Shown piece by piece: positions 1-6,034 of a DNA stretch of 12,736 bases (positions are counted from its first letter, which is position 1; every line of letters begins with the position of its first letter). The stretch is from a bacterium. GTDB taxonomy: Bacteria > Spirochaetota > UBA4802 > UBA5550. The DNA lies in NCBI GenBank assembly GCA_024224995.1, contig JAAENB010000321.1, forward strand, positions 1-12,736, read 5' to 3'. The position numbers and the translations under genes were made by a program. The notes under the pieces are model-generated. The model was given only the letters and a program-made list of their open reading frames with translations, did not search any database and was not told the origin of the DNA.

Positions 1-1
1 G

Positions 2-1813
2 AAAAAAAAGCAAGACCTAAAAGTGATAGATGAAAAACCGGATCAGAAAGAAGAAAGCGGAATAGAGGAAGAGGAAGAAGGCGTAGCGGAAATTGAGGAT
101 TTCGCTGAACAGGAAAAGGAGGATAGTCTGGTAATCCGTCAGCAAGCTGAACTTGACAGCTATTATGATAGAGCGATGATGATAGCTTGCTATGTCCAGG
201 AAAAATTTAATCAGAAGCTGAAGAAGATTATCAAAGCAAAATCCTCTTTTGCTGAGCTAAAAAAGGTCAGGTGGCAGGATGAGATTTACAGAGACGATAT
301 TGAACCTCTGGCAGAGGTATTGACAGACGTCAATTTCTTTGCCTATCTTCTCGGTCAATCTCATATTTTAGATGCCAGTGAGGTTCAATTCTCTGAACCA
401 GGCGATGATTTTACTTTTATAGAGGCTGTAAATTTTTTCAAGAACAAGCTGCCTATGACTCATGATGACTTTCAAGGCTTACATGAAAAACTTTATGACA
501 AATATTTCTATATAAGCAGGGTCAATAGTCAAAGTCTGGTAAAAGACATCCAGAATGAATTGACGAAAGCTATCGAAAAAGGCGTCCCTTTCCAGAAATG
601 GAAAAAAAGCGTTAATGAAATGTTCGATCGCAAGGGTGTAACCAGGCTGAACCCATTTCATCTAGAGACTGTATTCAGAACTAATGTCATGACTGCCTAT
701 TCTGAAGGACGAAAACAAGCGTTATCAACGCCCGAAATGCGCGAGGCATTTCCCTTCTGGCGTTATTCCGCTATCATGGATCGTAAGACCAGATCGGCGC
801 ATAGATCGCTTCATGGCCTGGTGCTTTCTTCTAATAATACAAAATGGACAACCATCTATCCGCCTAATGGATTCAACTGCCGTTGCACGGTTATTCCGTT
901 AGATCCGGGGTATTTTGCCAGAAAGGGATTGCCAGAACCAAAACCGGGTGAACTTTCTTTCATCTATCACCAAAAAGATGAAAAACACAAATTAACCAAT
1001 GCAAAAGCCAGGATTGAAAAAGGCAAGAAAGGCTGGAATGTTCAGATTATTGAAGGCAAAGACTTTGTCTGGCCTGATTCGGATCAGCGCTTCAAAAAGA
1101 AAATCAAATTTTTTAACACGGATTCAAATATACATGGGACGGCTGAAAAGGGTTTTGGCACAAAATACAAAAATACAAAAGTTGAAATAACTGAGGTTGA
1201 AATAACTGAGACTGAAATCAAATGCTATAATGATCTTGATGACGCTGACATTCATATCCAAAAAGAACTGGTCAAAAAAGAAGGCTATACTACAATTGAC
1301 CACAGAAGTGGTGTAAAAATCGCTCTACCTGAAAAAGGCAATTCTTATAATGAAAAAACTATAAGCAATTTCTTAGATGATATTCAAAAAAGATTTCCAA
1401 AGTTTTTAACAGGTCTTAAGGAAATACGTTATATCCCCAAAAAAATTACCCTCTATGATTTAGCGAACAAGCCATTAAATGGTACGGCGGGACAATATTA
1501 TGAGAGCTTCAATAAGATTGTGTTATTAGATCCGCATTTCGGCACTGAAGAAGTTAGATTATGGATAATGAAACATGAACTTGGACATCATGTCCGTTTT
1601 AAGCTTTTGCTGAATAGGAAAGGTGAGAATCTTTTATTGTCAAAAAAACTTCAACCGGAGTTTTTAGAAGAAAATATGGCTGATGCTATCGGTTTATTGA
1701 TTGATGGCAAAAATAATGCAGCTAAAGAGTTGATTGATAAAGTAACAAAAGCTAAAAGCATATCAAAAGGGAAGCATGATATGATTCTAAGAATATTGGA
1801 AATTATGAAGTGA
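2..1813 (+). CDS. MuF/gpF-like phage head morphogenesis protein with C-terminal HExxH metallopeptidase domain (5' end outside window)
   Basis: The frame is open to the left edge. GTG at 23 is possible but has no Shine-Dalgarno, so the true start probably lies upstream. Residues are numbered from that GTG. Residues 1-40 are a very acidic linker. About 44-118 resemble the end of a Mu gp29/DUF935 portal, suggesting a portal-MuF fusion. About 140-295 are the Mu gpF-like domain (PF04233 type), with FRTN at 218-221 and NCRC at 285-288. Proteins of this family sit inside the capsid near the portal and can be ejected with DNA. After a low-complexity VEITE repeat (about 387-396), the C-terminal domain carries HELGHH at 518-523 and EENMAD at 549-554. 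This is the layout of a zinc metallopeptidase, with H518 and H522 as ligands, E519 as catalytic base and E549 or E550 as third ligand. MuF proteins with swapped C-terminal toxin domains are a known class, so an effector role is inferred. The MuF call is firm and the peptidase call is motif-based. Confidence 0.85.
   Translation, partial: KKKQDLKVIDEKPDQKEESGIEEEEEGVAEIEDFAEQEKEDSLVIRQQAELDSYYDRAMMIACYVQEKFNQKLKKIIKAKSSFAELKKVRWQDEIYRDDIEPLAEVLTDVNFFAYLLGQSHILDASEVQFSEPGDDFTFIEAVNFFKNKLPMTHDDFQGLHEKLYDKYFYISRVNSQSLVKDIQNELTKAIEKGVPFQKWKKSVNEMFDRKGVTRLNPFHLETVFRTNVMTAYSEGRKQALSTPEMREAFPFWRYSAIMDRKTRSAHRSLHGLVLSSNNTKWTTIYPPNGFNCRCTVIPLDPGYFARKGLPEPKPGELSFIYHQKDEKHKLTNAKARIEKGKKGWNVQIIEGKDFVWPDSDQRFKKKIKFFNTDSNIHGTAEKGFGTKYKNTKVEITEVEITETEIKCYNDLDDADIHIQKELVKKEGYTTIDHRSGVKIALPEKGNSYNEKTISNFLDDIQKRFPKFLTGLKEIRYIPKKITLYDLANKPLNGTAGQYYESFNKIVLLDPHFGTEEVRLWIMKHELGHHVRFKLLLNRKGENLLLSKKLQPEFLEENMADAIGLLIDGKNNAAKELIDKVTKAKSISKGKHDMILRILEIMK
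1181..1210 (+). repeat. 15-base perfect tandem repeat at the MuF/peptidase junction
   Basis: GTTGAAATAACTGAG occurs at 1181-1195 and again at 1196-1210, followed by a degenerate third unit. It is in frame and encodes VEITE-VEITE, between the conserved MuF fold and the C-terminal peptidase-like domain. It probably acts as a linker. It may mark the seam where C-terminal cassettes are exchanged, which is inference. Confidence 0.8.
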
Positions 1814-1988
1814 GTGAAAAATGGTCGTTATCATTGATTTTAACATAGGGATAGCAACCTTCTATTATTTGTTGCTGAATTTTTTTGTCAAGAGATCCAA
1901 AGTAATTTTCATATCCGGGATTGCTTTTCTTAAGCATATCCTGAACAGCGTCAGCAAAGGTTTTAATATTGAAATAAGTTACAGCCAT
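1803..1988 (-). CDS. Small unrecognised protein (61 aa) on the opposite strand; candidate immunity partner of the MuF peptidase
   Basis: I do not recognise the family. The predicted protein is 61 residues, soluble, with no signal peptide or membrane segment, and begins MAVTYFNIKTFADAVQDMLK. The ATG at 1988 (minus strand) was chosen over a longer reading from 2066 because it alone has a strong Shine-Dalgarno: AGGAG at 2000-1996, seven bases away. The stop overlaps the last 11 bases of the MuF gene, tail to tail. It is the only credible minus-strand gene here, and it fills what would otherwise be a 227-base gap in a tightly packed operon. Polymorphic toxin genes are commonly followed by an immunity gene, and opposite orientation would allow expression while the late operon is silent. 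That role is inference only. It could instead be an unrelated accessory (moron) gene. Confidence 0.6.
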   Translation of the reverse strand: MAVTYFNIKTFADAVQDMLKKSNPGYENYFGSLDKKIQQQIIEGCYPYVKINDNDHFSLTS

Positions 1989-2006
1989 AGTAAAACTCCT
2001 AATATA

Positions 2007-2034
2007 AATATAACTCAATATCGGCAGAGGACAA
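2007..2034 (-). promoter_or_regulatory. Possible sigma70-type promoter for the minus-strand small gene
   Basis: On the minus strand, TTGTCC (2034-2029) and TATATT (2012-2007) are separated by 16 bases. Transcription would start almost at the AGGAG, giving an unusually short leader of about 12 bases. The match is moderate and the region is AT-rich, so it could be chance. It overlaps the ribosome binding region of the protease gene on the other strand. Confidence 0.25.
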
Positions 2035-2040
2035 GGAAAA

Positions 2041-2988
2041 ATGGATGATTGGTTAGAAATATTCATGGCGGGCGATTATGAAAAACAAGGTAATTATACA
2101 GAGCAAGACATAGATCGTATGATTTCCCGCTTCAATACAGAGCAAGCTGGAGTTCCTAACACCATCGATCACAACAAGAAAGGACCTGCCTATGGTTGGG
2201 TCAATCAGCTAAAACGAACAGGAAAAACACTCCTGGCTAATTTCAAACAGGTTCCTGAAGCGTTTCAAAATGTAATTAACAAAGGTTATTTCAAAAATCG
2301 CTCAGTAGAAATAACAAATGACGGAAAAGGACCAAGACTTAGAGCCGTAACCTGGTTGGGAGCAAAAACCCCACAAGTAAAGGATCTTGAGGAAATAGAG
2401 TTTGGAGCAGATGAAGAAGTTATTTGCATCAATTTTAATGAACAACGGGAGGATCAGACAGTGAATGAAGACGAATTGAAAAAGAAAATAGTGGAACTTG
2501 AAAACCAGCTTTCAGAAACTGTTAAAGAGTTTTCTGAAAAGGAAACAAAATATCAAAACCATATCAAAACACTATCACAAAACATTGACGAACAGTCTAA
2601 TAAAGCAAAAAAGAAAGATGTAAAAGATTTCTGCGAAGCACTGCTAAAAGAGGGCAAGCTGCTGCCAAAAGAAAAAGACTATACAGAACAGCTTCTTATG
2701 GGAATGGATGACACGGAAATCAAAGAGTTCTCTGAAGGGGAAGGAAAAGACATTACTCTGAAAAAATCGACTGCTTATGATCTTTTCAAGGAAACACTTA
2801 GAAGCAGACCTGTGACTGTTGACTATAACGAAATCGTTACAGGCAAGAAAATATCGCAATATGATTTTAGCGCTGATGATGATGTTGATCCCGAAAGCGC
2901 TAAACTCTTTTCAGAGGCTGAAAAAATGGCAACGGATAAAAATATTCCATTGTCAGAAGCCTGTAAAATCGTATCGGATGGTGAATAA
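2041..2988 (+). CDS. Mu gpI-like prohead protease with C-terminal scaffold region
   Basis: A 315-residue protein of the Mu-like prohead protease type (PF10123 family by pattern). The N-terminal 130 residues contain WLEIFMAGDY near the start, IDHNKKGPAYGWV at about 42-54 and YFKNRSVEI at about 83-91. H44 and S88 are the likely catalytic residues of this serine protease fold. From about residue 141 the protein becomes a highly charged, coiled-coil-rich region typical of capsid scaffolds, which the protease domain degrades during head maturation. ATG 2041 is preceded by purine-rich AAGGAAAA, and the reading begins where family members begin. It lies directly upstream of the cement and major capsid genes, as in Mu (I/Z before T). 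An internal start yields the scaffold alone and is listed separately. The active-site assignment rests on motif position only. Confidence 0.85.
   Translation: MDDWLEIFMAGDYEKQGNYTEQDIDRMISRFNTEQAGVPNTIDHNKKGPAYGWVNQLKRTGKTLLANFKQVPEAFQNVINKGYFKNRSVEITNDGKGPRLRAVTWLGAKTPQVKDLEEIEFGADEEVICINFNEQREDQTVNEDELKKKIVELENQLSETVKEFSEKETKYQNHIKTLSQNIDEQSNKAKKKDVKDFCEALLKEGKLLPKEKDYTEQLLMGMDDTEIKEFSEGEGKDITLKKSTAYDLFKETLRSRPVTVDYNEIVTGKKISQYDFSADDDVDPESAKLFSEAEKMATDKNIPLSEACKIVSDGE
2447..2460 (+). promoter_or_regulatory. Internal Shine-Dalgarno for the nested scaffold start
   Basis: GGGAGGA at 2447-2453 lies seven bases before an in-frame GTG at 2461, exactly at the boundary between the protease domain and the coiled-coil scaffold region. 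Both the strength and the spacing are good for initiation. The match inside coding sequence at a domain boundary argues for function. Confidence 0.65.
2461..2988 (+). CDS. Nested capsid scaffold protein (internal in-frame start within the protease gene)
   Basis: Initiation at GTG 2461 (codon 141 of the protease gene) would give a 175-residue protein identical to the protease C-terminus. It starts with a charged coiled coil rich in E, K, Q and N, followed by a mixed helical region. Its Shine-Dalgarno, GGGAGGA, has ideal spacing. The same organisation is established for Mu I/Z and lambda C/Nu3, where a scaffold is made from the 3' part of the protease gene so that scaffold greatly outnumbers protease. 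Here the scaffold would organise the major capsid protein around the portal and then be removed by the protease. The evidence is positional and sequence-based. No separate scaffold gene is visible in the window, which supports the reading. Confidence 0.6.
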   Translation: MNEDELKKKIVELENQLSETVKEFSEKETKYQNHIKTLSQNIDEQSNKAKKKDVKDFCEALLKEGKLLPKEKDYTEQLLMGMDDTEIKEFSEGEGKDITLKKSTAYDLFKETLRSRPVTVDYNEIVTGKKISQYDFSADDDVDPESAKLFSEAEKMATDKNIPLSEACKIVSDGE

Positions 2989-2997
2989 GGAGGTATT

Positions 2998-3351
2998 GTG
3001 AGCGATCTGTACAATGCGCAAAGTACCTGTGGCGTCAAAGCCACAGTCAATATAGATGAACATAAATTTGTTGATTTTGATGGTGATTATCCGGCTCCCG
3101 GTTTCTATGCCAAAGGGATAGCACATTTTGAAGCGATAGCCGGCGAAATGGTAACATTGATTAATGGCGGTACTGCCTTACTTGAACTTGGCTCTGACGG
3201 TATTAATATTGGTGATGAAATAGCCGTAGGCGTTGACGGCGTAGGCGTAACAACGGCAGCCGGCAATTATATCATGGCAATAGCGGAAGAAGCCGGCAAC
3301 ACCGAAGACATTATCGAAGCTCGATTGGTTAGATACCAGAAAAACGCATAA
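2998..3351 (+). CDS. DUF2190-like capsid cement/decoration protein
   Basis: A 117-residue protein rich in glycine, alanine and valine, with an alternating beta pattern and no long helices. Its features fit the DUF2190 family of capsid cement proteins: an N-terminal segment, a YPAPGFYAKG-like turn, a central GDEIAVGVDGVGV stretch and an IARLVRY-like end. Such proteins bind the outside of the head lattice and stabilise it after expansion. The GTG start at 2998 follows a very strong Shine-Dalgarno, AAGGAGGT (2987-2994), which overlaps the stop of the protease/scaffold gene. This predicts high expression, as expected for a protein made in hundreds of copies. It sits between the protease and the major capsid gene, the usual place. 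An unrelated decoration fold is the main alternative. Confidence 0.7.
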   Translation: MSDLYNAQSTCGVKATVNIDEHKFVDFDGDYPAPGFYAKGIAHFEAIAGEMVTLINGGTALLELGSDGINIGDEIAVGVDGVGVTTAAGNYIMAIAEEAGNTEDIIEARLVRYQKNA

Positions 3352-3374
3352 CACATAACAGAAGGAAGAACGAA

Positions 3375-4295
3375 ATGTCAACACGTTTAACACTGCTAAA
3401 AGTCCAGGATAAGATACTCAGTACGTTAGCGCAAGGCTATGCCGATCCGCTTTTTGTCAGTGAGTCTATATTTAAGAGAACGCCTGTCAATAAGAACTCG
3501 GAGAAGTTTCCGATCTGGGGTGATTATAGATTCGTTGATTACGGAGACGGTCTTCTAAGACCTATCCGCACAGCCGCGAAGCAAAAAGATTGGAGTCTAC
3601 CCGACTACGGAACTTACAATTGTCTATCTTATGCTCTGGGCGACAAACTCGAAGATGAAGAAATAAGACACAGCTATTATAATATTGTGAATGAAGAAAT
3701 AGAAGAAACTATGTTTCTGATGAAAATTGCCAGAGAATGTAGTAGAGCGTCTATTCTAACGAATGCGGATAGTTATCCTGATGGAAATAAGGAAACCCCT
3801 TTATTGAAATGGGATAATGACGCTGTAAGTGTTGTTAAGGAATTCGACCGGATAAAAAATATTGTCGCACAGAAAATAGGTGTTGAGCCTAATATTGTTC
3901 TTATGGGAAAACTTGTTTTTCTCAAACTCAAGCAAAAAGCTGAGTTCTCTGAAAAAATTAAATACACTCAAAAGGATATCGTGACTGCTGATCTTATGGC
4001 AAACCTTCTTGGAGTAGACGAAATCCTGGTAGGTGAAAGCCTGAAGAAACAAGATAAAAAGACGGCTAAAGAACCCATATGGGGCAATATGACGTTATTT
4101 TGCCATGTTACTAAGCGAAATGGGAAAAAAACACCGACATTTGCTCGGGCTTTCGAGCTGTCCGGCTATCCTAAAACGTATAAATGGCGCACTCCACCAA
4201 GAAACAATCATTTTGAAGTGGAACATTATTATGATGATAAAATAGTAGGTCCTGAAGCCGGTTATTTGGTGAATGAACCTGTAACTGTTTCATAG
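3375..4295 (+). CDS. Major capsid protein (HK97-fold, Mu-like phage group)
   Basis: A 306-residue protein directly after the protease, scaffold and cement genes. It has the expected size for an HK97-fold coat subunit without a long cleaved delta domain. Recognisable pieces are the N-terminal SEKFPIWGDYRF-type segment, a long helical middle (about residues 100-190, the region of the spine helix), the EPIWGNMTLFCHVT strand near 230, and a C-terminal segment ending in AGYLVNEP, typical of coat proteins in Mu-like phages with DUF2190 cement. It builds the icosahedral head. ATG 3375 is preceded by GAAGGAAG at good spacing. The next gene starts seven bases after its stop. The assignment rests on position, length and these family-like segments. 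The sequence is divergent enough that the exact Pfam family is left open. Confidence 0.8.
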   Translation: MSTRLTLLKVQDKILSTLAQGYADPLFVSESIFKRTPVNKNSEKFPIWGDYRFVDYGDGLLRPIRTAAKQKDWSLPDYGTYNCLSYALGDKLEDEEIRHSYYNIVNEEIEETMFLMKIARECSRASILTNADSYPDGNKETPLLKWDNDAVSVVKEFDRIKNIVAQKIGVEPNIVLMGKLVFLKLKQKAEFSEKIKYTQKDIVTADLMANLLGVDEILVGESLKKQDKKTAKEPIWGNMTLFCHVTKRNGKKTPTFARAFELSGYPKTYKWRTPPRNNHFEVEHYYDDKIVGPEAGYLVNEPVTVS

Positions 4296-4302
4296 GGATT
4301 GT

Positions 4303-4737
4303 ATGTATCTAACAATTGATGAATATCTAAAACGAGCTTATGAAAGCGAAACTGAACGTCTTAGTAACGAAGATGAAGTGTTAGACGGTACCATAGGCTC
4401 GGAAGAAGAAGAAATCTTAAGCATTTGCATAATGGATGCTTCTGGAACGATAGATCGCAGTTTGAGGAAACGTTATCGTTTGCCTCTTGATGTTGTTCCT
4501 GAAGATATGAAACGGCTGGCTTTTCAAATCAGTCGTTTCTATCTGCATGAAAAAAAGAATATCATTGGTGACGCCATATTAGAAATTTATGATAGGGCTA
4601 TGGCCGAACTAAAACGGATTGCTAAAGGCGATACTCTGCTTGATTTGCCTGAGTTGTCGGCTGAGAAAGCCGTAAACCCTATTGATTATGTAAAAGGTGA
4701 AGCGAAATTTAGCCAGGCCAATATGTCTGGCTATTAA
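4303..4737 (+). CDS. DUF1320 / Mu gp36-like head-tail connector protein
   Basis: A 144-residue, mostly helical protein starting MYLTIDEYLKRAYESE, the usual opening of gp36-like (DUF1320, PF07030) proteins. It contains ASGTIDRSLRKRYRLPLDVVPEDMKRLAFQISRFYLHEK at about 46-84 (quoted in family order: alpha helix, R-K-RY-LPL turn, then a second helix). The IDxxLxxRYxLPL pattern is diagnostic. In Mu-like phages this protein follows the major capsid gene and is thought to act as a head completion or connector protein below the portal. The Shine-Dalgarno is weak (TAGGGA), and the start lies only seven bases after the capsid stop, so translation is probably coupled to the capsid gene. Confidence 0.85.
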   Translation: MYLTIDEYLKRAYESETERLSNEDEVLDGTIGSEEEEILSICIMDASGTIDRSLRKRYRLPLDVVPEDMKRLAFQISRFYLHEKKNIIGDAILEIYDRAMAELKRIAKGDTLLDLPELSAEKAVNPIDYVKGEAKFSQANMSGY

Positions 4738-4759
4738 GCATTAGCTCTATGGGGTCATT

Positions 4760-5188
4760 ATGAGCGCAAGCATGGACATTAGCGGATCAGAAAAAATAGA
4801 AAAACAGCTTGAAAAAGCTGTTAAATTTTTTGAAAATCCTATAGAAATGAATAATCAAATTGCTGTGTCTGTAGTAGGAAGCACGCAAGGTCGTTTTGAG
4901 GAAGAGGTTGATCCTGAAGGCAATAACTGGCACCTTGAGCCGGTAACTATAAAAAAGAAAAGAAAAATTGGCAAAACCAAAAAGCTGCAATTAAGTGGAA
5001 ACTTGAAAAGCAGCGTCACAAAGCAAGTAAGCTTACAAAAAATAGTGATTGGTTCGCCGGTTGAGTACTCGAAGTATCTCCATGAAGGCACTGGAAATAT
5101 GAAAAAGAAAGTCATTTTTGGGATATCGGCTGAGGATGAAACCATGATAGAATATATAATTGACTGGCATGTGAACAAGCTGTTATAG
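4760..5188 (+). CDS. Mu gpG-like virion morphogenesis protein (tail completion type)
   Basis: A 142-residue protein with the gpG / phage virion morphogenesis (PF05069) pattern: an R-F-EE--DPEGNNWHLEP motif around residues 36-52, a lysine-rich stretch, then LQLSGNLKSSV near 76-86, and IGSPVEYSKYLHEGTG near 95-110. The family shows the same order: RF, PdG..W.pl, L...G.L..s, iGs..eYa..h..G. The protein acts at the head-tail interface during assembly. ATG 4760 follows GGGG at five bases. In Mu, G lies next to F, before the protease. Here it comes after the gp36-like gene, a rearranged order seen in some other Mu-like elements. The family call is good, and the precise role (neck or tail completion) is less certain. 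Confidence 0.75.
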   Translation: MSASMDISGSEKIEKQLEKAVKFFENPIEMNNQIAVSVVGSTQGRFEEEVDPEGNNWHLEPVTIKKKRKIGKTKKLQLSGNLKSSVTKQVSLQKIVIGSPVEYSKYLHEGTGNMKKKVIFGISAEDETMIEYIIDWHVNKLL

Positions 5189-5199
5189 GAGTCTGAACA

Positions 5200-5736
5200 A
5201 TGAAGCAAATCAAGAATTATATCATCGGAAAACTTGTTGGAGTCGGTTTCAATCTGAAAAATATATTTGAATATGAACAGTTTTCCAAAGAGAAATTGTA
5301 TAGCAATTTAGACTCAGCGGAGTTTGCAAAAAATAGTGATACTGTAAAAAAGGATCAACAAGGTCAATTGACAAATTTAACCGGTGATAATGTAGTTACG
5401 CAAAATCAAGTATTAGCGAAAACTCTTACGCTCAATCTGCGCTTGATCATGCGTAGAGAGACATTAGAAAGCAGACTGGAACAATTCGACAAAGATCTAT
5501 ATACAGAAAACAGTCCAACAGATGTTATTGCCAGAATTGAGGAAATCAATGCGGACACAGGGGAACTATGTTATTTTGACATTATAAGCAAATCCAGAAG
5601 CGATATAGGCGAAGCCCAGTATGGCAAGGTTGAGGTCAATCTAACATTTGCCTGTAAGACTGGGATCAATAAGCGAACAGAAACACTTACATTACACGAC
5701 CTGCCAGTGGAAGGCGCAATTATAGAAGGAGCATAA
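5200..5736 (+). CDS. Unrecognised phage protein in the tail-terminator/neck position
   Basis: A 178-residue soluble protein that I cannot assign by sequence. It begins MKQIKNYIIGKLVGVGFNLK, a basic amphipathic start. It has a polar middle (about 50-75) followed by a beta-rich half with alternating pattern (TLTLNLRLIMR at about 84-94, then GKVEVNLTFACKT near 153-165). In Mu-like maps the slot between the connector genes and the sheath holds the tail terminator (gpK/DUF1834-like) or a neck protein. The beta-rich half would suit a tail terminator, but this is positional inference. The start is secure: AGGAG at 5187-5191 overlaps the previous stop and sits eight bases from the ATG. Confidence 0.6.
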   Translation: MKQIKNYIIGKLVGVGFNLKNIFEYEQFSKEKLYSNLDSAEFAKNSDTVKKDQQGQLTNLTGDNVVTQNQVLAKTLTLNLRLIMRRETLESRLEQFDKDLYTENSPTDVIARIEEINADTGELCYFDIISKSRSDIGEAQYGKVEVNLTFACKTGINKRTETLTLHDLPVEGAIIEGA

Positions 5737-5737
5737 C

Positions 5738-6034
5738 ATGGCTGAAAAAAATGAAAAAAAGGAAGACTTACAAAAGCGACTCGAAGAGGCTGAGAAACAA
5801 AACGGCGAGTTAGCAAAACGCTTAGAAGAGGCTGAGAAACAAAACGCCAAAATAGTAAAAAAGCCAGAGAAGCACATTAAAATAATGGATTATCTGGATG
5901 AAAAAGAGATTCCGTTTGAACGCTGGCCTGGCATTTTGACATTTCTCAAACGGAAACGAAATGATACAATGGACAGAGCCGAGTTAGAGAAAAAGCTAAA
6001 ACCGTATAACAACAGGAAAGGCGGTGGTGTATGA
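5738..6034 (+). CDS. Small coiled-coil protein with two-heptad repeat, upstream of the sheath gene
   Basis: A 98-residue, highly charged protein. Residues about 8-42 form a coiled coil containing two copies of a 14-residue unit starting KRLEEAEKQN, exactly two heptads long. The rest (about 48-92) contains a helical segment with DYLDEKEIPFERWPG and a closing MDRAELEKKLKPYN helix. AAGGAG at 5726-5731 precedes ATG 5738, and the stop overlaps the sheath start by four bases (ATGA), so the two are probably translationally coupled. In Mu-like phages a small protein of unknown role (DUF2635 type) sits in this slot. I see no convincing similarity to it, and the function is unknown. Confidence 0.65.
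   Translation: MAEKNEKKEDLQKRLEEAEKQNGELAKRLEEAEKQNAKIVKKPEKHIKIMDYLDEKEIPFERWPGILTFLKRKRNDTMDRAELEKKLKPYNNRKGGGV
5783..5846 (+). repeat. Direct repeat, 22 identical bases at 42-base period
   Basis: The same 22 bases, starting GAAGAGGCTGAGAAACAAAA, occur at 5783-5804 and 5825-5846. The 42-base period is 14 codons, two coiled-coil heptads. Nucleotide identity suggests a recent duplication inside the small coiled-coil gene. Confidence 0.85.

Noticed and set aside
1821..2048. Plus-strand 75-codon ORF between the MuF and protease genes
   Set aside because: It has no convincing Shine-Dalgarno, its product looks like a random hydrophobic and basic mix, and it is antisense to the minus-strand ORF, which has a strong ribosome site.
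1989..2066. Longer N-terminal reading of the minus-strand small gene from ATG 2066
   Set aside because: The added stretch runs into the protease coding region and has no ribosome site, while ATG 1988 has AGGAG at seven bases.
3223..3250. Short GC-rich repeat (CGTAGGCGT twice) in the cement gene
   Set aside because: It is a simple consequence of the VGVDGVGV coding stretch, and the repeat is too short to claim more.
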